From NCBI GenBank assembly GCA_958298945.1, contig OY282608.1, forward strand, positions 66,626,951-66,690,950: a DNA stretch of 64,000 bases, read 5' to 3'. This stretch comes from Atherix ibis (Eukaryota; Arthropoda; Insecta; Diptera; Athericidae). The notes below the pieces were generated by a model. It ran no database searches and was not told where the DNA came from. It saw nothing but the letters and a program-made list of their open reading frames with translations. A program made the translations under genes and the position numbers. Positions 15,215 through 26,750 of the stretch are shown one piece after another. Every line of letters starts with the position of its first letter. Position 1 is the stretch's first letter.

Positions 15215-15276
15215 ATGAAGTAGTTCTTGTATATTTAAGAGGAATATGAAGTAGTTCTTGTATATTTAAGAGGAAT
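15215..15276 (+). repeat. pair of 31-bp variant units with a 6-bp insertion
   Basis: Two neighbouring units, 15215-15245 and 15246-15276, each carry the same extra six bases, TCTTGT, after GAAGTAGT, giving 31 bp instead of 25. I saw this insertion nowhere else in the array. An insertion shared only by adjacent units is best explained by one insertion followed by tandem duplication of a single unit. The inserted C residues stand out in an otherwise C-free background. Confidence 0.85.
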
Positions 15277-15935
15277 ATGAAGCAGTATGTTTAAGAGAAT
15301 ATGTTTAAGAGGAATATGAAGTATTATATTTAAGAGGAATATGAAGTAGTATGTTTAAGAGGAATATGAAGTAGTATGTTTAAGAGGAATATGAAGGAGT
15401 ATGTTTAAGAGGAATATGAAGTATTATGTTTAAGAGGAATATGAAGTAGTATGTTTAAGAGGAATATGAAGTAGTATGTTTAAGAGGAATATGATGTAGT
15501 ATGTTTAAGAGAAATATGAAGTAGTATGTTTAAGAGGAATATGAAGTAATATGTTTATGAGGAACATGAAGTAGTATGTTTAAGAGGAATATGAAGTAGT
15601 ATATTTAAGAGGAATATGAAGTAGTATGTTTAAGAGGAATATGAAGTAGTATGTTTAAGAGGAATATAAAGTAGTATGTTTAAGAGGAATAAGAAGTAGT
15701 ATATTTAAGAGTAATATGAAGTAGTATGTTTAAGAGGAATATGAAGTAGTATATTTAAGACGAATATGAAGTAGTATGTTTAAGAGGAATATGAAGTAGT
15801 ATGTTTAAGAGGAATATGAAGTAGTATATTTAAGAGGAATATGAAGTAGTATATTTAAGTGGAATATGAAGTAGTATGTTGAAGAGGAATATGAAGTAGT
15901 ATATTTAAGAGGAATATGAAATAGTATGTTTAAGA

Positions 15936-17090
15936 GGAATATGAAGTAGAATGTTTAAGAGGAATATGAAGTAGTATGTTTAAGAGGAATATGAAGTAGT
16001 ATGTTTAAGAGGAATATAAAGTAGCAGGTTTAAAAGGAATATGAAGTAGTATGTTTAAGAGGAATATGAAGTAGTATGTTTAAGAGGAATATGAAGTAGT
16101 ATGTTTAAGAGGAATATGAAGTAGTATATTTAAGAGTTATATGAAGTAGTATGTTTAAGAGGAATATGAAGTAGTATATTTAAGATTAATATGAAGTAGT
16201 ATGTTCAAGAGTAATATGAAGTAGTAGGTTTAAGAGGAATGTGAAGTAGTATATTTAAGAGGAATATGAAGTAGTATGTTTAAGAGGAATATGAAGTAGT
16301 ATGCTTAAGAGGAATATGAAGTAGTATATTTAAGACGAATATGAAGTAGTATGTTTAAGAGGAATATGAAGGAGTATGTTTAAGAGGAATATGAAGTAGT
16401 ATGTTTAAGAGGAATATGAAGTAGTATTTTTAAGAGGAATATGAAGTAGTATGTTTAAGAGGAATATGGAGTTGTATGTTTAAGAGGAATATGAATTAGT
16501 ATGTTTAAAAGGAATATGAAATAGTATGTTTAAGAGGGATATGAAGTAATATGTTTAAGAGGAATATGATGTAGTATTTTTAAGAGGAATATGAAGTAGT
16601 ATGTTTAAAAGGAATATGAAGTAGTATATTTAAGAGGAATATGAAGTAGTATATTTAAGAGGAATATGAAGTAGTATGTTTAAGAGGAATATGAAGTAGT
16701 ATATTTAAGAGGAATATGAAGTAATATGTTTAAGAGGAATATGAAGTAGAATGTTTAAGATGAATATGAAGTTGTATGTTTAAGAGGAATATGAAGGAGT
16801 ATATTTAAGAGGAATATGAAGTAACATAGTATGTTTAAGAGGAATATGAAGTAGTATATTTAAGAGGAATATGAAGTAGTATGTTTAAGAGGAATATGCA
16901 GTCCTATCTTAAAGAGGAATATGACGTAGTATGTTTAAGAGGAATATGAAGTATTATGTTTTAGAGGAATATGAAGTAGTATGTTTAAGAGGAATATGAA
17001 GTATAATGTTTAAGAGGAATATGAAGTAGTATTTTTAAGAGAAATATGAAGTAGTATGTTTAAGAGGAATATGAAGTAGTATGTTTAAGA
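15936..17090 (+). repeat. 1.15-kb dispersed duplicate, copy B
   Basis: Partner of 11581-12735, with the same irregular landmark units in the same order. The match breaks near 17090, where the sequence switches to a segment matching 9706-9950 at offset 7,385 (GGAAC near 17091, GCAGTATGTTTAACAGG near 17301). The join between two differently derived blocks shows the array is a mosaic assembled by repeated block exchanges. Confidence 0.8.
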
Positions 17091-17335
17091 GGAACATGAA
17101 GTAGTATATTTAAGAGGAATATGAAGTATTATGTTTAAGAGGAATATGAAGTAGTATGTTTAAGAGGAATATGAAGTAGTATTTTTAAGAGGAATATGAA
17201 GTAGTATATTTAAGAGGAATATGAAGTAGTATGTTTAAGAGGAATATGAAGTAGTATGTTTAAGAGGAATATGAAGTAGTATGTTTAAGAGGAATATGAA
17301 GCAGTATGTTTAACAGGAACATGAAGTAGTATGTT
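17091..17335 (+). repeat. third copy of the 9706-9950 block
   Basis: A run of about ten units resembles 9706-9950 and 10906-11150. It opens with an AGAGGAACATG unit, continues with a GTATTATG unit, and ends with GCAGTATGTTTAACAGG. It lies directly after copy B of the 1.15-kb duplication. Similarity is judged by eye from these landmarks; differences include TTTTT in one unit near 17190. Confidence 0.65.
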
Positions 17336-19924
17336 TAAGAGGAATATGAAGTAGTATATTTAAGAGGAATATGAAGTAGTATGTTTAGAGGAATATGAAG
17401 TAGTATGTTTAAGAGGAATATGAAGTAGTATGTTTAAGAGGAATAAGAAGTAGTATATTAGGGAGTAATATGAAGTAGTATGTTTAAGAGGAATATGAAG
17501 TAGTATATTTAAGACGAATATGAAGTAGTATGTTTAAGAGGAATATGAAGTAGTATGTTTAAGAGGAATATGAAGTAGTATATTTAAGAGGAATATGAAG
17601 TAGTATATTTAAGTGGAATATGAAGTAGTATGTTGAAGAGGAATATGAAGTAGTATATTTAAGAGGAATATGAAATAGTATGTTTAAGAGGAATATGAAG
17701 TAGTATGTTTAAGAGGAATATGAAGTAGTATGTTTAAGAGGAATATGAAGAAGTATTTTTAAGAGGAATATGAAGTAGTTTATTTAGAGTATATGAAGTA
17801 GTATGTTTAAGAGGAATATGAAGTAGTATGTTAAAGAGGGATATGAAGTAGTATGTTTAAGAGGAATATGAAGGAGTATGTTTAAGAGGAATATGAAGTA
17901 GTATGTTTAAGAAGAATATGAAGTTGTTTGTTTAAGAGGAATATGAAGTAGTATGTTTTAGAGGAATATGAAGTATTATGTTTAAGAGGAATATGAAATA
18001 GTATGTTTAAGAGGAATATGAAATAGTATGTTAAAGAGGAATATGAAGTAGTATATTTAAGAGGAATATGAAGAAGTATGTTTAAGAGGAATATGAAGTA
18101 GTATATTTAAGGGATTATGAAGTAGTATGTTTAAGAGGATATGAAGTAGTATGTTTAAGAGGAATATGAAGGAGTATGTTTAAGAGGAATATGAAGTAGT
18201 ATGTTTAAGAAGAATATGAAGTAGTATGTTTAAGAGGAATATGAAGTAGCATGTTTAAGAGGAATATGAAGTAGTATGTTTAAGAGGAATATGAAGTAGT
18301 ATGTTTAAGAGGAATATGAAGTAGTATGTTTAAGAGGAATATGAAGTAGTATGTTTAAGAGGAATATGAAGTAGTATGTTTAAGAGGAATATGAAGTAGT
18401 ATGTATAAGAGGAATATGAAGTAGTATATTTAAGAGGAATATGAAGTAGTATGTTTAAGAGGAATATGAAGCAGTATGTTTAAGAGAAATATGAAGTAGT
18501 ATGTTTTAGAGGAATATGAAGGAGTATGTTTAAGAGGAATATGAAGTAGTATGTTAAGAGGAATATGAGTAGTATGTTTAAGAGGAATACGAAGGAGTAT
18601 ATTTAAGAGGAATATGAAGTAGTATATTTAAGAGGAATATGAAGCAGTATGTTTAAGAGGAATATGCAGTACTATGTTAAAGAGATATATGAAGTAGAAT
18701 GTTTAAGAGGAATATGAAGTAGTATGTTTAAGAGGAATATGAAGTAGTATATTTAAGAGGAATATGAAGTAGTATGTTTAAGAGGAATATGAAGTAGTAT
18801 GTTTAAGAGGAATATGAAGGAGTATGTTTAAGAGGAATATGAAGTAGTATGTTTAAGAGGAATATGAAGTAGTATATTTAAGAGGAATATGAAGTAGTAT
18901 ATTTAAGAGGAATATGAAGTAGTATGTTTTAGAGGAATATGAGGTAGTATATTTAAGAGTAATAAGAAGTAGTATGTTTAAGAGGAATTTGAAGTAGTAT
19001 ATTTAAGACGTATATGAAATAGTATGTTTAAGAGGAATATGAAGTAGTATGTTTAAGAGGAATATGAAGTAGTATGTTTAAGAGAATATGAAGTAGTATG
19101 TTTAAGAGGAATATGAAGTAGTATATTTAAGAGGATTATGAAGTAGTATGTTTAAGAGGAATATGCAGTACTATGTTAAAGAGGAATATGAAGTAGTATG
19201 TTTAAGAGGAATATGAAGTATTATGTTTAAGAGAAATATGAAGGAGTATGTTTAAGAGGAATATGATGTAGTATGTTAAGAGGAATATGAAGTAGTATGT
19301 TTAAGAGGAATATGAAGTAGTATGTTTAGAGGAATATGAAGTAGTATGTTTAAGAGGAATATGAAGTAGTATGTTTAAGAGGAATATGAAGTAGTATGTT
19401 AAAGAGGAATATGAAGTAGTATGTTTAAGCGGAATATGAAGTAGTATGTTTAAGAGGAATATGAAGTTGTATGTTTAACATGAATATGAAGTAGTATGTT
19501 TCAGAGGAATATGTAGTAGTATGTTTAAGAGGAATATGAAGTAGTATGTTTCAGAGGAATATGAAGTAGTATATTTAAGAGGAATATGAAGTAGTATGTT
19601 TAAGAGGAATATGAAGCAGTATGTTTAAGAGAAATATGAAGTAGTATGTTTAAGAGGAATATGAAGGAGTATGTTTAAGAGGAATATGAAGTAGTATGTT
19701 TAAGAGGAACATGAAAGGGTATGTTTAAGAGGAATATAAAGTAGTATATTTAAGAGGAATATCAAGTAGTATGTTTAAGAGGAATATGCAGTACTATGTT
19801 AAAGAGGAATATGAAGTAGTATGTTTAAGAGGAATATGAAGTAGTATGTTTAAGAGGAATATGAAATAGTATATTTAATAGGAATATGAAGTAGTATGTT
19901 TAAGAGAAATATGAAGTAGTATGT

Positions 19925-21946
19925 TTAAGAGGAATATGAAGTAGTATATTTAAGAGGAATATGAAGTAATATGTTTAAGTGGAATATGAAGTAGAATGTT
20001 TAAGAGGAATATGAAGCAGTATGTTTAAGAGGAATATGAAGTAGTATATTTTAGAGGTATACGAAGTAGTATGTTCAAGAGGAATATGAAGTAGTATGTT
20101 TAAGAGGAATATAAAGGAGTATGTTTAAGAGGAATATGAAGTAGTATGTTTAAGAGGAATATGAAGTAGTATGTTTAAAAGGAATATGAAGTTAGTATGT
20201 TTAAGAGGAATATGAAGTAGTATGTTTAAGAGGAATATGAAGTAGAATGTTTAAGAGGAATATGAAGTAGTATGTTTAAGAGGAATATGAAGTAGTATAT
20301 TTAAGAGTAATAAGAAGTAGTATGTTTAAGAGGAATATGAAGTAGTATGTTTAAGAGGAATATGAAGTAGTATATTTAAGAGGAATATGAAGGAGTATGT
20401 TTAAGAGGAATATGAAGTAGTATGCTTAAGAGGAATATGAAGTAGTATGTTTAAGAGGAATATGAAGTAGTATGTTTAAGAGGAATATGAAGTAGTATAT
20501 TTAAGAGTAATATGAAGTAGTATGTTTAAGAGGAATATGAAGTAGTATATTTAAGACGAATATGAAGTAGTATGTTTAAGAGGAATATGAAGTAGTATGT
20601 TTAAGAGGAATATGAAGTAGTATGTTTAAGAGGAATATGAAATAGTATGTTTAAGAGGAATATGAAGTAGTATGTTTAAGAGGAATATGAATTAGTATAT
20701 TTAAGAGGAATATGAAGTAATATTGTTTAAGAGGAATATGAAGTAGAATGTTTAAGAGGAATATGAAGTAGTATATTTAAGAGGAATATGAAGTATTATA
20801 TTTAAGAGAAATATGAAGTAGTATGTTTAAGAGGAATATGAAGTAGTATGTTTAAGAGGAATATGAAGGAGTATGTTTAAGAGGATATGAAGTAGTATAT
20901 TTAAGAGGAATATGAAGAAGTATGTTTAAGAAGAATATGAAGGAGTATGTTTAAGAGGAATATGAAGTAGTATATTTGAGAGGAATATGATGTAGTATGT
21001 TTAAGAGGATATGAAGTTGTATGTTTAAGAAGAATATGAATTAGTATATTTAAGAGGAATATGAAGTAGTATTTTTAAGAGGATTTGAGTTGTATGTTTA
21101 AGAGGATTTGAAGTAGTATGTTTAAGAGGAATATGAAGTAGTATATTTAGAGGAATATGAAGTAGTATGTTTAAGAGGATTATGAAGTAGTATGTTTAAG
21201 AGGATATGAAGTAGTATGTTTAAGAGGAATATTAAGTAGTATATTTAAGAGGAATATGAAGTAGTATTTTTAAGAGGATTAAGTAGTATGTTTAAGAGGA
21301 ATTTGAAGGAGTATGTTTAGAGGAATATGAAGTAGTATGTTTAAGAGGATATGAGTAGTTGTTTATGTGGAATTTGAAGGAGTATGTTTAAGAGGAATAT
21401 GAAGTAGTATATTTAAGAGGAATATAAAGTAGTATGTTTAAGAGGATTATGCAGTGATATGTTATAGAGGAAAATGAAGTAGTATGTTTAAGTTGGAATA
21501 TGAAGTAGTATGTTTAAGAGGAATATGAAGTAGTATATTTAAGAGGAATATGTAGTAGTATGTTTAAGAAGAATATGAAGTTTTTAAGGTTAATATGAAG
21601 TAGTATGTTTAAGAGGAATATGAAGTAGTATATTTAAGAGGAATATGAAGTAGTATGTTTAAGAGGAATATGAAGTAGTATGTTTAAGAGGAATATGAAG
21701 GAGTATGTTTAAGAGGAATATGAAGTAGTATGTTTAAGCAGTATATTTAAGAGGAATATGAAGTAGTATGTTTAAGAGGAATATGCAGTGGTATGTTTAA
21801 GAGGAATATGAAGTAGTATGTTTAAGAGGGATATGAAGTAGTATGTTTAAGAGGAATATGAAGTAGTTTTTTTAAGAAGAATATGAAGTAGTATGTTCAA
21901 GAGGAATATGAAGTAGTATGTTTAAGAGGAATATGAAGTAGTATGT
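19925..21946 (+). repeat. 2.0-kb higher-order repeat, copy 1
   Basis: First of two adjacent copies of about 80 units. Landmarks shared with copy 2 are a TTTAAGTGG unit near 19975, TTTTAGAGGTATACGAAG near 20049, the cluster AAGAAGAATATGAAGGAG near 20928, the irregular GAAGTTTTTAAGG at about 21578, TTTAAGCAGTATATTTAAG near 21742 and GTAGTTTTTTTAAG near 21863. The offset is 2,022 bp at the left end and 2,083 bp at the right end. Copy 1 is about 60 bp shorter, nearly all of it lost in 20881-21500. Confidence 0.85.
20881..21500 (+). repeat. small-deletion-rich patch inside the 25-bp array
   Basis: Units in this stretch repeatedly lack one or two bases compared with the matching stretch of copy 2 at about 22901-23590. 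Examples are GAGGATATG for GAGGAATATG (20881, about 21006, about 21200), AGGATTTGAGTTG (about 21080), TATTTAGAGG for TATTTAAGAGG (about 21145) and AGGATTAAGTAG (about 21275). One longer loss near 21005 also removes about two units. Elsewhere single-base losses are sparse (for example near 17790, 18110, 18555 and 19085). Either local consensus error in the assembly or genuine decay could give this picture. Confidence 0.75.
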
Positions 21947-24030
21947 TTAAGAGGAATATGAAGTAGTATATTTAAGAGGAATATGAAGTAATATGTTTAA
22001 GTGGAATATGAAGTAGAATGTTTAAGAGGAATATGAAGCAGTATGTTTAAGAGGAATATGAAGTAGTATATTTTAGAGGTATACGAAGTAGTATGTTCAA
22101 GAGGAATATGAAGTAGTATGTTTAAGAGGAATATAAAGGAGTATTTTTAAGAGGAATATGAAGTAGTATGTTTAAGAGGAATATGAAGTAGTATGTTTAA
22201 AAGGAATATGAAGTAGTATGTTTAAGAGGAATATGAAGTAGTATGTTTAAGAGGAATATGAAGTAGAATGTTTAAGAGGAATATGAAGTAGTATGTTTAA
22301 GAGGAATATGAAGTAGTATATTTAAGAGTAATAAGAAGTAGTATGTTTAAGAGGAATATGAAGTAGTATGTTTAAGAGGAATATGAAGTAGTATATTTAA
22401 GAGGAATATGAAGGAGTATGTTTAAGAGGAATATGAAGTAGTATGCTTAAGAGGAATATGAAGTAGTATGTTTAAGAGGAATATGAAGTAGTATGTTTAA
22501 GAGGAATATGAAGTAGTATATTTAAGAGTAATATGAAGTAGTATGTTTAAGAGGAATATGAAGTAGTATATTTAAGACGAATATGAAGTAGTATGTTTAA
22601 GAGGAATATGAAGTAGTATGTTTAAGAGGAATATGAAGTAGTATGTTTAAGAGGAATATGAAATAGTATGTTTAAGAGGAATATGAAGTAGTATGTTTAA
22701 GGGGAATATGAATTAGTATATTTAAGAGGAATATGAAGTAATATGTTTAAGAGGAATATGAAGTAGAATGTTTAAGAGGAATATGAAGTAGTATATTTAA
22801 GAGGAATATGAAGTATTATATTTAAGAGAAATATGAAGTAGTATGTTTAAGAGGAATATGAAGTAGTATGTTTAAGAGGAATATGAAGGAGTATGTTTAA
22901 GAGGAATATGAAGTAGTATATTTAAGAGGAATATGAAGAAGTATGTTTAAGAAGAATATGAAGGAGTATGTTTAAGAGGAATATGAAGTAGTATATTTGA
23001 GAGGAATATGAAGTAGTATGTTTAAGAGGAATGTGCAGTACTATGTTAAAGAGGAATATGAAGTAGTATGTTTAAGAGGAATATGAAGTTGTATGTTTAA
23101 GAAGAATATGAATTAGTATATTTAAGAGGAATATGAAGTAGTATTTTTAAGAGGAATATGAAGTTGTATGTTTAAGAGGAATTTGAAGTAGTATGTTTAA
23201 GAGGAATATGAAGTAGTATATTTAAGAGGAATATGAAGTAGTATGTTTAAGAGGAATATGAAGTAGTATGTTTAAGAGGAATATGAAGTAGTATGTTTAA
23301 GAGGAATATTAAGTAGTATATTTAAGAGGAATATGAAGTAGTATATTTAAGAGGAATATCAAGTAGTATGTTTAAGAGGAATATGAAGGAGTATGTTTAA
23401 GAGGAATATGAAGTAGTATGTTTAAGAGGAATATGAAGTAGTATGTTTAAGAGGAATATGAAGGAGTATGTTTAAGAGGAATATGAAGTAGTATATTTAA
23501 GAGGAATATAAAGTAGTATGTTTAAGAGGAATATGCAGTGCTATGTTATAGAGGAAAATGAAGTAGTATGTTTAAGAGGAATATGAAGTAGTATGTTTAA
23601 GAGGAATATGAAGTAGTATATTTAAGAGGAATATGTAGTAGTATGTTTAAGAAGAATATGAAGTTTTTAAGGTTAATATGAAGTAGTATGTTTAAGAGGA
23701 ATATGAAGTAGTATATTTAAGAGGAATATGAAGTAGTATGTTTAAGAGGAATATGAAGTAGTATGTTTAAGAGGAATATGAAGGAGTATGTTTAAGAGGA
23801 ATATGAAGTAGTATGTTTAAGCAGTATATTTAAGAGGAATATGAAGTAGTATGTTTAAGAGGAATATGCAGTGGTATGTTTAAGAGGAATATGAAGTAGT
23901 ATGTTTAAGAGGGATATGAAGTAGTATGTTTAAGAGGAATATGAAGTAGTTTTTTTAAGAAGAATATGAAGTAGTATGTTCAAGAGGAATATGAAGTAGT
24001 ATGTTTAAGAGGAATATGAAGTAGTATGTT
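21947..24030 (+). repeat. 2.08-kb higher-order repeat, copy 2
   Basis: Second copy, starting where copy 1 ends. TTTTAGAGGTATACGAAG recurs near 22071, GAAGTTTTTAAGG near 23661 and GTAGTTTTTTTAAG near 23946. It retains regular 25-bp spacing through the stretch where copy 1 is disrupted, so it shows the likely unbroken state of that region. The match ends before about 24050, and the remaining 0.5 kb up to the junction consists of ordinary units. Confidence 0.85.
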
Positions 24031-24564
24031 TAAGAGGAATATGAAGTAGTATGTTTAAGTTGAATATGAAGTAGTATGTTTAAGAGGAATATGAAGTAGT
24101 TTGCATAAGAGGAATATGAAGTAGTATATTTAAGAGGAATATGAAATAGTATGTTTAAGAGGAATATGCAGTAGTATGTTTAACAGGAATATGAAGTGGT
24201 ATATTCAAGAGGAATATGCAGTAGTATGTGTAAGAGGAATATGAAGGAGTATGTTTAAGAGGAATATGAAGTAGTATGTTTAAGAGGAATATGAAGTAGT
24301 ATGTTTAAGAGGAATATGAAGTAGTATGTTTAAGAGGAATATGAAGTAGTATGTTTAAGAGGAATATGAAGTAGTATGTTTAAGAGGAATATGAAGTAGT
24401 ATGTTTAAGAGGAATCTGGAGTAATATGTTTAAGAGGAATATGCAGTAGTATGTTTAAGAGTAATATGAAGTAGTATATTTAAGTGGAATTTGAAGTAGT
24501 ATGTTTAAGAGGAATATGAAGTTGTGTATTTAAGAGGAATATGAAGTAGTATGTTTAAGAGGAA

Positions 24565-24600
24565 TATGAAGTAGAATATTTAAGAGCAAACCAAAGAACC
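24565..24600. other. abrupt junction between the 25-bp and 8-bp satellites
   Basis: The last 25-bp unit starts at 24565 and is cut after 22 bases, ending in ATATTTAAGAG at 24586. From 24587 the sequence reads CAAACCAAAGAACC and stays in the 8-bp repeat to the window end. No spacer, target-site duplication or mobile-element remnant is visible, and neither satellite recurs on the other side. At this point the + strand changes from G-containing and C-free to C-containing and G-poor. Confidence 0.95.
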
Positions 24601-25199
24601 AACAAACCAACGAACCAACAAACCAACAAACCAACAAACCAAAGAATCAACAAACCAAAGAACCAACAAGCAAAAGAACCAACAAACCAACGAACCAACA
24701 AACCAACAAACCCAAGAACCAACAAACCAAAGAACCAACAAATGAACAAACCAACAAACCAACAAACCAACAAACGAACAAACCAACGAACCAACAAACC
24801 AACAAACCAAAAAACCAAAAAACCAAAGAACCAAAGAACCAACAAACCAACAAACCAACAAACCAAAAATCAACAAACCAAAGAACCAACAAACCAAAGA
24901 ACTAACAAACCAACAAACCAACAAACCAACAAAACAACAAACGAACAAACGAACAAACCAACAAACCAACAAACCAACAAACCAACAAACCAAAGAACCA
25001 ACAAACCAACAAACCAAAGAAACAACAAACCAAAGAACCAACAAACCAACAAACCAACAAACCAACAAACCAACAAACCAACGAACCAACAAACCAACAA
25101 ACCAACAAACCAAAGAACCAAAGAACCAAAGAACCAAAGAACCAAAGAACCAACAAACCAACAAACCAAAGAATCAACAAACCAAAGAACCAACAAACC

Positions 25200-26750
25200 A
25201 AAGAACTAACAAACCAACAAACCAACAAACCAACAAACCAACAAACCAACAAACGAACAAACGAACAAACCAACAAACCAACAAACAAAAGAACCAACAA
25301 ACCAACAAACCACAGAACCAACAAACCAACAAACCAACAAACCAAAGAACCAACAAACCAAAGAACCAACAAACCAAAGAACCAACAAACCGACAAACCA
25401 ACGACCCAACAAACCAACAAACAAACAAACCAACAAACCAAAGAATCAACAAACCAACAAACCAACAAACCAACAAACCAACAAACCAACAAACCAACAA
25501 ACCAACAAACCAACAAACCAAAGAACCAACAAACCAAGGAACCAACAAACCAACGAACCAACAAACCAACAAACCAAAGAACCAACAAACCAAAGAATCA
25601 ACAAACGAACAAACCAAGAAACCAAGAAACCAACAAACCAAGAGACCAACAAACCAACAAACGAATAAACCAACAAACCAACAAACCGAAGAACCAACAA
25701 ACCAAAGAACCAACAAACCAACAAACCAACAAACCAACAAACCAACAAACCAACAAACCAACAAACCAACAAACCAACAAACCAACAAACCAACAAACCA
25801 ACAAACCAACAAACCAAAAAACCAAACAAACCTACAAAAAACGAACCAACAAACCAACAAACCAAAGAACCAACTAACCAAAGAACCTACATACCAAAGA
25901 ACCAACAAACGAAAGAACCAACAAACCAAAGAACCAACAAACAAACAAACCAACAAACCAACAAACCAACAAACCAACAAACCAACAAACCAAAGAACCA
26001 AAGAACCAAAGAACCAACAAACCAACAAACGAACAAACCAACAAACCAACAAACCAAAGAACCAAAGAATTAACAAACCAAAGAACCAACAAACCAACAA
26101 ACCAACAAACCAACAAACCAACAAACCAACAGACCAACAAACCAAAGAACCAACAAACCAACAAACGAACAAACCAACAAACTAACAAACCAACAAACAA
26201 AAGAACCAACAAACCAACGAACCAACAAACGAACAAACCAAAGAACCAACAAACCAAAGAACCAACAAACTAACAAACCAACAAACCAACAAACCAATGA
26301 ATCAACAAACCAACAAACCAACAAACCAACAAACCAAAGAACCAAGAAACCAACAAATCAAAGAACCAACAAACCAACAAACGAACAAACCAACAAACCA
26401 ACAAACCAACAAACGAACAAACCAACAAACCAACAAACAAACAAACCAACAAAATAACAAGCCAACAGACCAACAAACCTACAAACCAACGAACCAACAA
26501 ACCAACGAACCAACAAACCAACAAACCAAAGAACCAACAAACCAAAGAACCTACAAACCAAAGAACCAACAAACCAAAGAACTAACAAACCAAAGAACCA
26601 ACGAACCATCAAACCAAAGAACCAAAGAACCGACAAACCAACAAACCAACAAACCAACAAACCAAAGAACCAAAGAACCAAAGAACCAACAAACCAACAA
26701 ACCAACAAACGAACAAACCAACAAACCAACAAACCAAAGAACCAACAAAC
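25200..26750 (+). repeat. 1.5-kb higher-order block of the 8-bp array, copy 1
   Basis: This block matches about 28130-29580 at an offset that drifts between 2,832 and 2,928 bp through gain and loss of whole 8-bp units. Shared landmarks are ACGACCCAAC (25401/28329), AAACGAATAAACC (near 25660/28572), CCTACAAAAAA (25831/28694), AAAATAACAAGCC (26451/29283) and ACGAACCATCAAACC (26601/29433). The right part overlaps the start of the 0.76-kb tandem pair at 26431-27966, so that pair is nested within the larger repeat. Confidence 0.75.

Larger units (their letters stand above)
1..24586 (+). repeat. 25-bp C-free satellite array, about 980 units
   Basis: The stretch is an uninterrupted head-to-tail array of a 25-bp unit; the first copy is positions 1-25 and most copies contain the core TATGTTTAAGAGGAATATG across the unit boundary. 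The consensus unit has 10 A, 8 T, 7 G and no C, so the + strand is almost devoid of C. Unit orientation never reverses. The commonest variant changes TATGTTTAAG to TATATTTAAG. Others are GAAGGAGT, GTAGAATG, GTATTTTT, AAGACGAAT, TATGCTT and TTCAAGAG. Most units are exactly 25 bp, with scattered units of 24, 30 or 31 bp. Every frame is closed at short intervals because the unit carries TAG, TAA and TGA and 25 is not a multiple of 3, so the array is non-coding. There is no spacer or inserted element. The array begins before the window. I recognise no named satellite family. Confidence 0.98.

Noticed and set aside
1..24586. Regularly spaced repeats suggesting a CRISPR array.
   Set aside because: The 25-bp units abut directly; there are no unique spacers, no leader and no cas genes.
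1..24586. The 25-bp unit as an expanded derivative of the 8-bp unit (3 x 8 + 1).
   Set aside because: No alignment of the 25-bp unit to three copies of CCAACAAA or its complement works: one lacks C and the other lacks G and T.
24550..24620. A mobile-element insertion site or target-site duplication at the satellite junction.
   Set aside because: There are no terminal inverted repeats, no poly-A tail and no duplicated flank; the two arrays simply meet.
24742..25209. A + strand frame of 155 codons, with others at 26297-26785, 27705-27962 and 29169-29417, giving TNQQTNKP repeats.
   Set aside because: They have the same origin as the - strand frames: repeat translation with no initiation context, no domain and no codon bias apart from the repeat.
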